A stretch of DNA of 64,000 bases from Paulownia fortunei (lineage: Eukaryota > Streptophyta > Magnoliopsida > Lamiales > Paulowniaceae), in contig CM033105.1 in assembly GCA_019321725.1 (NCBI GenBank), forward strand, positions 16,027,861-16,091,860. Reading direction: 5' to 3'. Below the pieces are notes generated by a model that saw only the letters and a program-made list of their open reading frames with translations, had not been told where the DNA came from and searched no databases. Below are positions 1-11,709 of the stretch, piece by piece. The position numbers were made by a program, and so were the translations under genes. Each line of letters begins with the position of its first letter. The first letter of the stretch is position 1.

Positions 1-795
1 CTCACCCTTAATTGAAGTATCACACCTTGAGTCCACAGGAGACACGATGTGCTTTTTTAACAACTACTTCACAATCATTCTCATTTTGTAAAAATAATTG
101 ATCTAACTTGTTAGAAAAGTCCACTACACCCAATTATAAATAAGGTCAAGTGAAAAAAGACCCATTTTTTGCAGTAGTGAATATGTTTTTAGTATTTTAT
201 TCACTTGTTGTGATTGATAAAATTAAAAAACTTAATCTCAATATAAACTTAATTGTAAGTTGCTTATAAATTTTTATGATACAATTTAGAACTTTAAGCT
301 TAGAAATAAACTTAGTTGATGTTTGCTAAAATACATTTTGCAGCAACAAATTAGGAATTTGAAAAGGCAAAAACTAGTTTCATTTACCATTGATATACGA
401 TGTCAATTCACATTAAATATTCCAATCATCAAGTGCATACAAGTTACTTTTACCATGACAATCTTTGTCTATATAACTAAAGAATACACAACTAGCACTT
501 GTAGAAACTTTTATTGCTACTGAAAATTTTAATTGATTTGAAGATGAAAGGTTAGAACTCTCAAGTAAATGCATGGGGTAGCTTTGGAACTATTTACTGA
601 AGAGTTCTTTGATGCAAATTTGGTTTCTTAATGTAGCTCATAATGATTTTAGCTATCAAATTTTTCTAAAAGAAATTGGAACAATTCCGAGTATTACATT
701 ATCAATTCACTAAAACATAACAAATGGAAAATTAGTTTGCATGTGTAGAAGCTCTCTTTTTTTATCAAAACTGATTTATGTTCTTGTGTGCGCAG
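1..795 (+). repeat. Upstream copy of a duplicated B3-gene 5' flank
   Basis: This stretch resembles 5911-6684, which lies in front of the better preserved B3 gene. Both start with a similar motif (ctcacccttaRttgRagtat, then gagtccaca and cacgatgt). Both end with a gatttatgttcttgtgtg tract and a cag splice acceptor before the B3 exon. The middle parts have diverged. I see no credible coding exon here; short open frames such as 323-523 have no recognisable content. I infer that the segment was duplicated in tandem with its gene. Confidence 0.6.
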
Positions 796-891
796 GAAAT
801 TCCTTCAGTCTTCGTACTATCCATCGAAGGAGCTTTGCCAGATAAAGTAGTCCTTAGAGATCGGTATAACAATTTATGGCAAGTGAAAGTT
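796..891 (+). pseudogene. B3-domain (REM-like) exon fragment
   Basis: After the acceptor cgcag, 32 codons read EIPSVFVLSIEGALPDKVV and on to NNLWQVKV. They match codon for codon the start of the B3 exon at 6685 (EIPSAFALSIQEALPDKVV). Homology stops near 891, where retroelement-like DNA begins. The second half of the B3 fold, the acidic linker and B3 domain 2 are missing, so this cannot encode a DNA-binding protein. It is the decayed first member of a local B3 array whose second member is at 6685-7692. Confidence 0.75.
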
Positions 892-899
892 TTTACTAA

Positions 900-3060
900 T
901 AGAGGATGGAGAGCCATCGACTTTCCATGAGGCTATGAATAGCTAAGAAGCTTCTCTCTAGATGACAACAATCCAAGAAAAATTGAAACTTTTCATAAAC
1001 ACTTAGGAGCTTGTTTCACTACCACATAAAAGAAAAGCCATTGACAATAAATAGATTTATAAGAGTAAGCGAGATTATGATGATCAAGAGGAGCGGTATC
1101 GTGCGAGTTTGGTGGTGAAAGGATATTCTCATAAATAAGGTATTGATTTCAATGAAATATTTTCTACTATAATTCAACTTATAATAGTTTAAGTAGTCCT
1201 AGCGATGTGTGCTACGTTTGAATAATAGTTAGGCAGTTAGATGTAAAAACTACATTTCTTTATGGAAAACTTGAAGAGAATTATATGCTCTAACCAGAAG
1301 TTTTCAAAAAAGAGGAAAAGATAATTGGTATGCAGGTTGAAAAAATCTCTATACGGTCTCTATAACTGATTTGATTCCTTCATCATGAGCCTTGAATACA
1401 ACAAACTGAGTTCAGATACTTGTGTTTATTACAAAAGATTTGATGATGGTGAATTCATTATTCTGTTGTTATATGTTGATAACATGTTAGTTGCAGACTG
1501 CAACAAAGATCATATTAAAGAATTGAAGGCACAATTGGCTAAGGAATTTGAAATGAAGGATTTAGGACCAGCAAACAAGATTGAGATGCAAATTCACCGA
1601 GGTAGAAATAATAGAAAATTTTAGGTTTCTCAGGAGAAATATTTGAAGAAAATCTTGCAGTGCTTCAATATGCAAGATTGTAAGCCAATTTCTACCCCTC
1701 TTCCTATTAATTTAAAGTTATCCTAAATATGAGTCCTAGAAATGATGTAGAGAGGATAGAGATGTCTCTAGTACCGTATGGATCAGCAGTGGGTAGTATA
1801 ATGTTTGCTACTATTTGTAGAAGATCAGACATTGCACAAGCAGTGGGAATGGCTAGTCAATAAATGGCAAATCCTGGTAAAGAGTATTAGAATATTGTAA
1901 AGAGGATCTTGAGATATGTTAAGAGTACCTCAAATGTTGCATTATGTTATGGAGGAACAAATTTAAGTCAAAGGTTATGTTAACTCAGATTATGCAAATG
2001 ATCTTAATAAAAGTAAGTCCACCATAGGTTATGTGTTTACTCTTGCTGGAGAAGCTGTAAGTTGAGTTTCAAAATTGCAGTCTATTGTGGCTACTTATAC
2101 AATAGAGGCAGAGAATATTGTAGCTACACAAGCTAGCAAGAAGGCGATCTGGTTGCAAATGTTAATGGAGAAGCTCAAACACAAATAATAGAAAATCACT
2201 CTACTTTGTCATAGTCAGAGCGCTTTGCACTTATCAAAGAATCCAACATTTAATCAAAGGACAAAACATATTAGAGTCTAGTATCACTTTGTTCGAGAGA
2301 ATGTGGAAGAACAAAGTGTGGATATTCATAAAATTCACATAGAGGATAACCTTGTAGATGCTCTAACGAAAATACTGAGAAGTTTATATGGTGTCGATCC
2401 TTTATTGGCCTTGTAGAAACATAAGCAACGAAAAATGGCAATTGTAGAAAGGATTAAAGGATTACAACAAAAGTGACTTTAAGTTGGAGAAATATGGGGG
2501 TAAAATCACTTTTGTAAATTTTGAAAATGGTGACTTGAAAAGTTGTAATCACTTGGAAAGTCAAGTCAATATAGATTTTGTACATGGTGATTTGGAAAAT
2601 AAAAAGACATTATGAAAAACAATGAAAACCACTATAGAACTTGGTAAATTCACTTAAAATTGTCAAAGTAATTATTGAAGACTTTCAAATGCATTTTTTA
2701 AACAAAAAGAGACTTAATGGTTGCATTGGTTGGGAGATTACTTCGAATACATCACCACTTGAAGCCTACATAAAAGTGCATCTTTGAGTGGAAAAAACAA
2801 AGAGAGGGAGAGAGAGAGTAATAAAGAGAAAAAAGTATAAAACAAAGGTTTATCCTAAAAATTTGTAGTCTTTCCTTAGAGTATTTCTCCTCTTATAGAG
2901 AGAAAGAGGTTGTTGTAATCCTTTTGCAATAGTAAAATTCTTCTACAATTTGCCCATGATTTTTGCTCCAATTTATTTAGATCTTTTCCACATAAAATTT
3001 GGTGTTCATTATTTTTCCTCAGTTTTCTCATTTCTATTTTATTGATTGTGCTTCATATCA
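900..3060 (+). mobile_element. Degenerate Ty1/copia element, 3' half (element E)
   Basis: The + strand carries copia reverse transcriptase and RNase H in order, broken by stops and frameshifts. The RT N-part (RYRASLVVKGYSHK) lies near 1097. The clearest open stretch (1385-1624) covers the RT catalytic region, with YVDN where active elements have YVDD, and ends in EFEMKDLGP. The RNase H segment (GYVFTLAGEAVS, then a degraded SIVATYTIEAENIVAT) lies near 2030-2150. A purine-rich tract (aagttggagaaatatggggg) near 2481 fits a polypurine tract before a 3' LTR. Gag, protease and integrase are not seen. It interrupts the copy-1 B3 gene. The right boundary is uncertain. Confidence 0.8.
2494..3060 (+). 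repeat. Probable 3' LTR of copia element E
   Basis: This follows the purine-rich tract that ends the element's coding region. It is non-coding, with a ctacataaaag TATA-like motif near 2767 and a purine-rich transcript-like stretch after it. No second LTR is available to fix the borders, so both ends are estimates. Confidence 0.4.
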
Positions 3061-3204
3061 CAACTTCATAACAATATATGCTTTTGACATTATTCCTTTG
3101 GGTTAGTATTTCTTTCTTATAAATTAATTATCTTTGGTTAGTACAAATTTATCAAACTCAAATATTAGTTTAAACTTACTTTTGACGAGTAATGAACCAA
3201 CATC

Positions 3205-4995
3205 GTATTTTTGGGATATTTGGAATATGTAGTACATCAACAAGTGTTAACTCCTTGCCCAAGGTCAACTTCAATACCACTTTGCCCAGTCAAACAATGA
3301 AGTTGATGAGTTTTTCATGAAAAGTTCCTTTCGGTAATCAGAATAAAGGATGAAAACATCTCCTTGTCCGAACAAATATGGCAGTGTAGCTCCTATCTCG
3401 ACCCATAATTCTCTTAGCTTATCCACCAAATTATCTTTAAACACAATTGCCGAGATCATTAGGTCTAACATATCTATTGGCACTATCTTCTCTTCAGTCA
3501 AGTCGGCAATCATTTGTCTTATGGTTCGACTTGCCATAGTTGAAGCAGTTGCCCTTGAATTGCTTTGCATCTTAGATGAACCAAGATGCTTCCTTTTTTG
3601 CACAATTATTCTTTGGTGTCTTCTATTATGTTAGCTTTAGTCTCCATCCAGTTGATAGAAACCTTTTTTTCTGAAGCTTATTATCTTTCTCTATTCAAAG
3701 ATGAACAATAAGGTCCTCCCTCATCATCTCTTTACCTTTATGCTTAAGATAATTCTTGATATCATTCCACAATGGAGGCAGCTTCTCAATAAGAGCAACA
3801 ATCTATTAAGATTCACTTAACACCATCCCCTCAACTATAATTTCATGTAAGATGGTCTTTAGCTCCTAGACTTGGCTTATCAATGTCTTGGAATCAATCA
3901 TCTTAAAGTCCAAAAAATTATCGACTATAAATTTCTTCAAGCTAGCATTCTTAGTCTTTTACTTCTTTTAAAGTGATTCCCACAGCACCACTATTGTTTT
4001 TACTGAACAATACACATTATACAATGTGTTACCCGATCCATTGAGGATTTAACTCCTACATAGGAAGTCGCTATGACTCCTTGCATCAAAGGTAGCTCTC
4101 TTCTGAGGATTTCTTTTTTCTCTAGAACTCGACAGGTCTATGGTGGTGAGAGAAAACACCATCTTTTGTTGCCATCCCTTGCAGTCAGCTTTGGTAAATT
4201 TCTTCAATTTCTTATGCTGGGAAGTTGGAAGCATGATGACTTGATTTGAGCTAGAAGTAGCTCCATTCGCTACCCTGGTTTACCCATTTGTACTAGCCAT
4301 AAAATCTGTCTTAAGAATGTTGATGTGTTGATAGGAAATTTATTCAGAATTATAGCTGAAGTGAGGTATACACAAAGCAAATCTTCTTAAGATTGATTTC
4401 ACCCCCACACTGGTTCTACAGAAACATAGACATCTTGTCTCCTAAGATACAATACTTTTTTTTTAAATTTTATCGGGCGAACCAAAAGCTGAACTTTTAT
4501 TCTTCTCGAAAGAGGAATGAAGAACTCAAACTAATCAAAAATTATTTGAATAGGAGGAAGAAAGAGAGAAAAATAATTAAGTTGTATTACTTTAAATGGT
4601 TTGGAACGAATGAAGGGGTTCTATTTATAGATTTTTGAGTGTCCATTCGTGATTGGTTATATCCCTTGATTCATATTGATCTGAACCACTAGATTGCATC
4701 TTTTAAAATATGATTGTGATGCAATAGTTCAAATTGCATCCCTTCGCAAAGGTTTACAATCTTTACTATGCACCTCTTACATTTAAATGGATGTGTTCAG
4801 TCATCGTGTCCCGTCAGTATTAGTGAACAACCCTACCCTTCAAACACACCTCGTCAGCACCTTAGTACCTAGTCATATCCGCTCGGCACCTTTTCAAGCC
4901 TAAATACTTTTTCATTAAATTGGAGACACATTTTTAAGCATAAATATTTTTTCATTAAATTGGAGGCTTTTGCAATTCACCCTATAGTTCCAACA
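3205..4995 (-). mobile_element. Degenerate Ty1/copia element, 5' half (element F)
   Basis: On the - strand from 4995 downward there is an LTR-like region, then gag from ATG near 4300 (MASTNG, then KFTKADCKGWQQKMVFSL), continuing through LWESL, FLDFKMIDSKTLISQVQEL and EGMVLSES. A zinc knuckle follows near 3560 (CFNYGKSNHKTNDC, second Cys changed to Tyr). A protease relic follows, with VEIGAT where the family has the catalytic D-T/S-G-A. The copia motif VVLKLTLGKELTL then leads to LVDVLHIPNIP, where homology stops near 3205. The 110-residue frame at 3271-3603 covers the knuckle in a wrong frame. The element is shifted and truncated, hence inactive, and belongs to a different family from neighbour E. 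Confidence 0.8.
4326..4995 (-). repeat. Probable 5' LTR of copia element F
   Basis: On the - strand it opens TGTTGGAACTATAGGG and closes in a TCAACA-type end (+ 4326). A TATAAATAG box sits at 4621-4629 (reverse complement). A TATA box in the middle of a TG...CA block before gag is typical of an LTR. The usual initiator-Met primer site between LTR and gag was not found, so a short deletion is likely. Confidence 0.55.
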
Positions 4996-5910
4996 AGTAT
5001 AATTTTTCAATTTTTTTTTTTTTTTTGTAATGTGACTAAGTATCAGTGGGTGTCTGTATAATTATCGTTGTATCAAAAAAATTGGCAAAGTTACTTTATA
5101 CAAGGAGTGGATAAATTGGTTGGATGAATGCAGTATGGCCAATTGTTGATGGATACTTCCAATACATAAAGCAAAAGATGCATAAACATAGAAGTTATAA
5201 TGAACTACAGTAATGTTATGAAGTAAATCTATGATCCATCTCATAGTAATTAGGAACTTTGTTATCCTATTATTTTTCAACTTTTCATAATCTTCTACCA
5301 CTAGGATTAAAGTATTTCTGAATATATTGATATTAATGTATTTACAAAATTTCACATGAACTAAATATTCTGATAAAAAAATTATGTATTAATTATCAAG
5401 GCACTTACTAATAAATAATGTGTGCCATTATCAATAGATTGCTGTTTATAAGCTCAAATAACTAGGTAAAATATTTGGAGCTTCCCATCTTTTATTGTCT
5501 TGTTTTCAATGTTTTTCCTCCAAAATCAACTAATTCCAATGTGATTTTCCTTCCCTTGTGCTCACTAACGGCAAAGTCAGTTGTTGTCATTAGTTTTCTA
5601 ACGACAAAATATTTTTTACGGGGACTATAATGAAATATAGGGGCCAAAATTGCAAGGGCTTATTTTTAAAAGTGCAATTTTCTCTTAACCATGTATTATG
5701 ATGGCTCTTCTGGACAGATAGTATATACATTTCTGAACTCTAGATTGACTCTAACAATCTAGATGAAATGAGCACATAGATTGTGGCAAAAAAAAAATCA
5801 CAAATTGTTTGTCAGTTAAGATTATATATATGATGATGTATAACTCTCATAAGGTGCTATGTGTATATCAGGGACTCCACTAATATTCTAAGTCTAATTT
5901 AAAATAGAAC
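4996..5910. other. Intergenic, nothing recognised
   Basis: AT-rich sequence with poly-T near 5012-5026 and no coding similarity that I recognise. The 97-codon - strand frame at 5062-5355 has biased, low-information composition. I see no gene here. Confidence 0.5.
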
Positions 5911-6054
5911 TCACCCTTAGTTGGAGTATCAAGCCTTGAGTCCACAAGGAAAGGGCTTGCAAGCTAGACTCGGCACGATGTATTTATTTAAGAACTACTT
6001 CGCACTAACAAAAAAAAAGTCATACACATGCATACATGCACATGTTATTTATAC

Positions 6055-6098
<44 letters not shown>

Positions 6099-6684
6099 AC
6101 ATATTTTTGGAGGTTGTGACAGATTGTCCGAAAATATATATTAAAAATATCATTTAATTTACTATTTACTTTAGCAATTAAATTTGATTAAAATTTTAAA
6201 ATATAAATAGAAAATATAAAATTGATATTTAATATATTATTTTAGATGTGTTATCATTTAATTGGCCATAAATTTCTAAATAAATTTCCAACTTAGGTAT
6301 CCTTCTCAAAAATTAATATGGAAACACAAGATTAAAATTGAGAACTTTCATCAAGAACCAAATTTAACTTGACTTGGAACGCTAAAAACATTGTTATATG
6401 CACTATAACCTAATAGCGGCATTTTTAAATAAACGAATTTATAAAAATAATGTTTATTAGAAATTCAAATGTATTTATTATTTAAGTAATGTTTTTCTAA
6501 TAAAGAATTAAAAGTTTATAATTTAATAACTCGATTATTTGTTCTTAGTGATAAATAATTTTCTATTGGTTATTTCACTCCTTGAGCACTGCCCAAGAAT
6601 AATAAACAGTTTGGATGTGTAAAAGCATTTTTTTTTCTTTTTTATTTTTTAATTCAAAACTGATTTATGTTCTTGTGTGCACAG
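5911..6684 (+). repeat. 5' flank/intron of the B3 gene, duplicated with 1-795
   Basis: Second copy of the segment at the start of the window, ending at the acceptor cacag before 6685. It should hold the gene's first exon or intron, but no ATG exon encoding the start of a B3 fold (typically a KFFK-like strand) was found. A TA/TG microsatellite interrupts it. Confidence 0.55.
6050..6098 (+). repeat. (TA)n(TG)n microsatellite
   Basis: An uninterrupted TA run passes directly into about ten TG units. It is a compound dinucleotide repeat and probably length-polymorphic. Confidence 0.95.
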
Positions 6685-7692
6685 GAAATTCCTTCAGCCT
6701 TTGCTCTATCCATCCAAGAAGCTTTGCCAGATAAAGTAGTCCTTAGACATGGGTATAACAATTTATGGAAAGTGAAGGTGGCAAAAGTTGGGGATAAGTT
6801 GTACTTACAAGATGGTTGGCCAAAATTTGTTGAAGATAATTCTATTAAAGGAGGGGACTTGTTAGTTTTTGAGTATCTTTCTAATGGCTTATTTGATACC
6901 AAAATCCATGGCTCATCGGCATGTGAAAAGAAAGGAATTGGAGCTTTTAAGGTTACAGAAGAGAAAACGAAGTCTGTGAGGGAAGAGGATGAAGCTAGTG
7001 ATGATATTCACATGTTGGAGAGTGAAAGGGATGACGAGGAAGAGGAGGAAATTCCTAGTAATAACTATTCTCTGAAGAGAAAACGAGGGACTTCTTGTAA
7101 GTTTTACATTTTCAATTTTCTTGCATAAGTTTTTTATTTCAATTTGTGTTTGGTTTTACTGCAGCTGGTACTAGAGAAAAACTAGGTCGAATTAGGAGAG
7201 TTGCTGATATATATGGTACAGAGATTTTCCGATCTGGATTGGCTCCCGAGCCCAAAAATCCTTTTTTCATTACAAAAATCAACCCAAGACGTAAGGGTGA
7301 ATTGGTAAGGATTATTATGTCGCTCCATTCTGATTTATAGTACTAGAGTTTGAGATATATATGAAGATTTTGTTTTTGCTTGCTATGTACTTGTCTTTAT
7401 ATATGCTTTTGACATTACTCTTTGTTTGTCATGGCAGTATATACCCAAGGACATTATCAATGCTCAGAACCTCAACCTTCCAGAAGATATATTGATGGTT
7501 GATCCGAACGGCAGGAAGTGGAGTGCAAAGCGCAAAATATGGAGAGATGGACGAACATATTACACTCAAGGATGGAGAAGACTTTGTCAAAGTAACTTTG
7601 TTGAAGAAGATGATGTTTGCATCTGCGAGTTCGTCCAAAGAGGTCGACGCCTTTGTATGAACGTTAGTTTTGTCCGTGCCAATCAGGTGTGA
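6685..7692 (+). CDS. B3-domain (REM-like) transcription factor, 5' incomplete
   Basis: Three exons (6685-7096, 7165-7304, 7438-7692) join in phase to 268 codons and a stop. Introns begin gtaag and end gcag/ggcag. Residues 1 to about 75 are the C-terminal part of a first B3 domain (EIPSAFALSIQ, NNLWKVKV, DGWPKFVEDNSIKGGD, LLVFEY). An acidic linker follows (DDEEEEE, then KRKR). From about 160 there is a complete second B3 domain: NPFFITKINP, YIPKDIINAQ, YYTQGWRRLCQSN, CICEF. Double-B3 proteins of the REM class are nuclear DNA-binding factors; the target here is unknown. The first exon, encoding the start of B3-1, was not found, so the gene is either 5'-truncated or has a distant first exon. No stop or frameshift is seen in what remains. 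Confidence 0.8.
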
Positions 7693-8176
7693 AGTTGGTG
7701 CATTTTGTTGGATGCAGCAACTTTTAAATCAAATTATCGAATGTAGACTTTGCCTTAGTTTTGGTGAAGGCATACATCAAAATTGTGAACATCATTTTGC
7801 AGCCAAATGCACTTATGCATTCAAAATTATTAAATCCTTAACACACAGGGAGCTCCATGTCTATAGAATAGATATGTACATATAGATATGGATATAGATA
7901 TATATCTAGCATATATCAAAATATCAAAAGTGAATCTAAAGGGGATGTTTGGTTTTGTTTTCAATGGATTTTTTTTTTCCTTTTTTCACCATTTCATACG
8001 CACAATTTTTCATTTTCTCATCCAAAACACTTTCTAACTCTATAATTCCAGTTTTTAACCCTATATCATTGGAACCCATCACTACCACTTATATCTACAT
8101 ATACAATATATTACTATTTTCATATTATAGCATACTATATCTTCATCAGTTGTGCTTTGCAGTACGACTCTCTTAG
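7693..8176 (+). repeat. B3 gene 3' region, duplicated at 10228-10770
   Basis: From the B3 stop codon onward the sequence matches 10228-10770 with scattered differences. Shared blocks include tatcgaatg.agattttgc, cattcaaaattattaaatcc, gatgtttggtt.tgttttca and a terminal tatctacatata run. It probably contains the 3' UTR. The match shows that a third B3 gene copy once stood downstream. Confidence 0.7.
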
Positions 8177-9643
8177 TCAATATCAAATTAAGAGGAAAAG
8201 TTTTATTTGAACTCATCTTAATTTTAGCTATTATTAGATTCTTCTACTTGCCAACAATGACACATTAGTCATTAAAACTTCACTTTGTAATCTTTCTCCA
8301 TTAGGTGACCACTGTTCAATAAATTATGAATTAAATCTGGTACATAAAAGACATCTTTAATAATATTGGTTTTGTCTTTTTTTGTCCTGACTGCAATTGC
8401 TCCCTTTTCAATAATTTTGAGTGTTTTGCCATCTATGAGTTTTACTTCTAATTAATATGACTCATAAAGCTTTACAAATATTTTTTTATATCCACATTAT
8501 GATTGTTGCAACCACTATCCACGTATCAAATATTCTCAATTCGTATTGAGAGTTCAAGTAGGAGTAAAATACCTGATTAGCCTCATTTCTTTCTATGTAG
8601 TTGGCTTCATTTAAAACACCTGATCAGCCTCGTTTCTTTCTGTGCAGATGGCCTTCTTTATATCTCCATCATCTTTGTACCAACAATCTCCTTAGGAATG
8701 ATTTGCATTTTGCACCTTTTGCATTTATTCCGATAATTTTTTGTGATGTGATCGTTCTTTCTACATATTCGGCAATACAAATCTGAACTTTGATTAAAAT
8801 TTATTAGATTAGAAATACTTCTTCTTCGTTGTTCTCGTACCTGAAAGTTTTGATATCTGCCTTTTGCACCTTGTTGAGTTGAGTTGTTCTTCTGGCCATC
8901 TTGCCATTTTTTCTGCTCCAAAATATTAACATTTTCTTAAAAGGCATGCTCCATGCTATGACTTAAAAATCTACTCATTCTTTTTTTATAGGCTTCTAGT
9001 AATCACATAAGTTCATCCAAAGATAATTCTGACAAATCTTTGGATTATTTAATAACAGCAACTATATGCTCGAACTTTGCTGGCAAGTTTCGTAACACTT
9101 TTTCAATGATCTTCTTGTTTTCTACAGTATCACCATATCCTTTGATTAGATTTACTACTGTGGAAATTTTAAAAAAGAATTCTCACACAATTTCGCTATC
9201 TTTTATAGATAAATTATCAAAATCTCGTCATAAAATTTATAACTTAACATAGATAACTTTTTCATAGCCTCCAAATTATTTTTTCAGAAGTTTTCATGCA
9301 TTTTTTGATGTTTTAACATCTGTAATGCGTGGAAAGATGTATCGACTTATCCTTTTGTGCATAAAGGACAAGGCTCTTGCATCTTTCTTCTTGTTCCCTT
9401 TATGCTATTTTTTCTCTGCTACTGCTAGCGCGACTTCCTCCTCTCGTGTATATATGTTATACCCCTCTTCAACAATATTTCAAAAAATTACGGAATACGA
9501 ATTACGTCCGCATCAGAACACTCCACAACTTGTAATCTTGACTAACAAAATAAGGAACACCTTGTTGGAAATAGATGAAAGCAAATTCATTGCTGTTGAT
9601 TGAAGCCATTTTTGTATAGATGAGGGGTCATGAGGCCAAGAGT

Positions 9644-9656
9644 GACTCTGATACCA
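9644..9656 (-). other. Primer-binding site (tRNA-iMet type) of element D
   Basis: On the - strand it reads TGGTATCAGAGTC, the standard copia site complementary to the 3' end of initiator tRNA-Met. It lies just inside the LTR and before gag, which fixes the element's orientation. Confidence 0.85.
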
Positions 9657-9662
9657 CAATTA

Positions 9663-10061
9663 TGTTGAGTGTTAAATATAATTGAAAGAGAGTATGAATA
9701 AATTAGAGGCTAAAATATATTTGAATAACAATATTACAATATTTTTCCAAAGCTCATGCGGTAAATAAAATCTTTGGAATTACACTCTCAAAATGCTAGG
9801 GAATTTGCACTCACCCTTGACTCTCTCTCTTCTCTATTTTTCTATCTCTAGTCTACCTCTCTTAAAATGTGCTAATACAAGCCTATTTATAGAACAATTC
9901 GCCACCTAATATCATCTCATGATTGGTTAAATTACATCACAAAATCTTAGCACTTAAGTAAGAATAATGAGGCTGCTAACACTTCCAACTCATGCACGCA
10001 TCATACTTCAATTTCATTGGTGGATTAGAGGGTACATGCGTGGCTGATTTTCTTACCAACA
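9663..10061 (-). repeat. 5' LTR of copia element D
   Basis: A 399-bp block bounded on the + strand by TGTTG at 9663 and CAACA at 10061, a perfect 5-bp terminal inverted repeat as expected of an LTR. A TATAAATAGG box is present on the - strand (+ 9882-9891). The primer site follows six bases inside its 3' end. Confidence 0.8.
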
Positions 10062-10227
10062 ACTGATGATGCAGCTACTTGGTTTCCTTCAATTTGTGGC
10101 TGAAGTTTGCTCCAGTAAGTCAGTTTCAATGAGGTTGCTCTCTCTCTCTTTTTTGGAGGTGAAGGATGAATTTTTACTGGATGAAATTTACTAATGGATG
10201 AATTACAAATTACTATTTTAACATGAT

Positions 10228-10770
10228 GTTGGTGAATTTTGTCGGACGCAGAAATTCTATAATCAAGTTATCGAATGCAGATTTTGCTTTAGTTTTGGTG
10301 AAGGTATACACTAAAATTGTGAAGATCATTCTGCAGGCTAATGCACTTACGCATTCAAAATTATTAAATCCTCATACAGGCAGCTCAATTTCTATAGTAT
10401 AGATATAGATATATTATATCAAGCATAAGTCAAAGGTATCAAAAGTGAGAATCTAAGGAGATGTTTGGTTATGTTTTCAATTGATTTTTACCCCATTTTT
10501 TATTATTTTATATGTACAAATTATTTTTGTTTCACTCAATTTCATTGAAAACGATATATTTTATTATTGGAAATGACTCATTTTATCTTTCTTTTTTTCT
10601 CTCCCAAAATATTTTCCAACCCTATAGTTCCAATTTTCAAACTTATGATACAACCTTGGACCCACCACTACCACTATATCTACATATATAATATATTATT
10701 ATATTCATACTACATCATTGTAATACGACCCAAAGATCTACAAATCAATATAATAGGCTACCATATCTAA
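10228..10770 (+). repeat. 3' remnant of a third B3 gene copy
   Basis: This matches the 3' region of the B3 gene (7693-8176) after tgttggtg. No B3 codons precede it; the DNA before it (10062-10227) has no recognisable coding content. It is a non-coding relic. Confidence 0.6.
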
Positions 10771-10925
10771 ATTAAATATTAAAAATGTACCACACCATTA
10801 CTAATTTCATCCAATTACATACTATTATTTTTCAAACAATATCATTTTAATGGAATTCACCACCTACAAATCAACCTAACAAATTATTTTATCCAGAATA
10901 AATATTGAAAGTTGACCAAATATAT

Positions 10926-11709
10926 GGGTAAATGGCACTTCACCTCCCCCCCCCCATCCCCCACCCCCCCGCCAAAAAAAATGATCGTTTTGACTCATTA
11001 CCCACCAAAAGTAAATTTTAAGTACTTTATCATCTCAAATTTAATTATTTTAACACTTTATCCATAAACATAAATTTTAAACACTTTGCATCGTCAACTT
11101 ATATTTATTATAGCACTTGTCACCCTAGTCAATTTCAAATCTATTAGAATGTCTTTGTTAGTTGTCATCGCTCATTTTTTTACCTGACTTTCCACGTAAA
11201 AGTAAAAAAAAAAAAATACATCGTATTTTTTTTGTTATTATTAATAGTGAAAATATGATAAATTGTGATACTCCTACTGTAAATAATATCGATCGTAGTA
11301 CTATGAAAATAGTATCACCATTATTTATAATAAAAATATCACCATTATTTATAGCAAAAGTACCATCATTTGTTGTGTTTTCACCATTTACAATAACAAA
11401 AAGATATCATGATGCAATTTTCTTGACTTTTGTATGAAAAGATAAACAAAACAAACCACACACGGTGGCGACTGACGAAAAGCATTTCGATAATAATTTG
11501 ATCTGAAAATGACACTCGGAAGCCAAATGTTATTACAAATATAAGTTTACGAGACAAAGTATTTAAAATTTACTCTTTTGTTTTTTTGGATGGGGGGGGG
11601 GGGGGTAAAGTGTCAAAATTAAGTTTAAGGAAGCAAAATGTTTAAAATTTATTTTTAAGGATAATATGTTAAAATGATCAAATTTGAGAGAGTGAAATGC
11701 AATTTAACC
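10926..11709. mobile_element. MITE-like non-autonomous DNA element with ~200-bp inverted ends
   Basis: The left end (gggtaaatggcacttcacc) and the reverse complement of the right end (ggttaaattgcatttcac) align over roughly 200 bp. Shared internal blocks include aaattttaaacactttgc / aaattttaaacattttgc and aacttatatttattatagc / aacttatatttgtaataac. A C-run on the left and a G-run on the right are also mirrored, though set at different depths. Length is about 784 bp. The interior (11160-11480) has no transposase coding; the frame at 11162-11437 is low complexity. Long inverted ends suggest a Mutator-type derivative, but no 9-bp target duplication was clear. Confidence 0.6.

Larger units (their letters stand above)
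8185..10061 (-). mobile_element. Truncated Ty1/copia element (element D): 5' LTR, gag, protease start
   Basis: Read on the - strand: 5' LTR (10061-9663), initiator-Met primer site (9656-9644), then gag from ATG at 9609 (MASINSNEFAF, YKLWSVLM) with several stops. The zinc knuckle near 8780 reads CRICRKNDHITKNY, the final Cys being Tyr. A protease relic (WIVV near 8520, from a W-V-D-S-G core) and a pre-integrase stretch (VFYVPDLIHNLLNSGHL, near 8330) follow. Homology ends near 8185, so integrase, RT, RNase H and the 3' LTR are missing. It separates the B3 gene from the relic of the next B3 copy. It is inactive. Confidence 0.82.

Noticed and set aside
3071..3105. Match of tatatgcttttgacatta to the B3 intron at 7398, as if copy 1 continued after element E
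   Set aside because: Only about 20 bases agree and flanking bases do not; it could be chance in AT-rich DNA. It was not used to set boundaries.
3271..3603. 110-codon - strand frame looked like an unknown gene
   Set aside because: Read one frame over, the same DNA gives a copia zinc knuckle followed by the protease region of element F, so it is retroelement coding in shifted frames.
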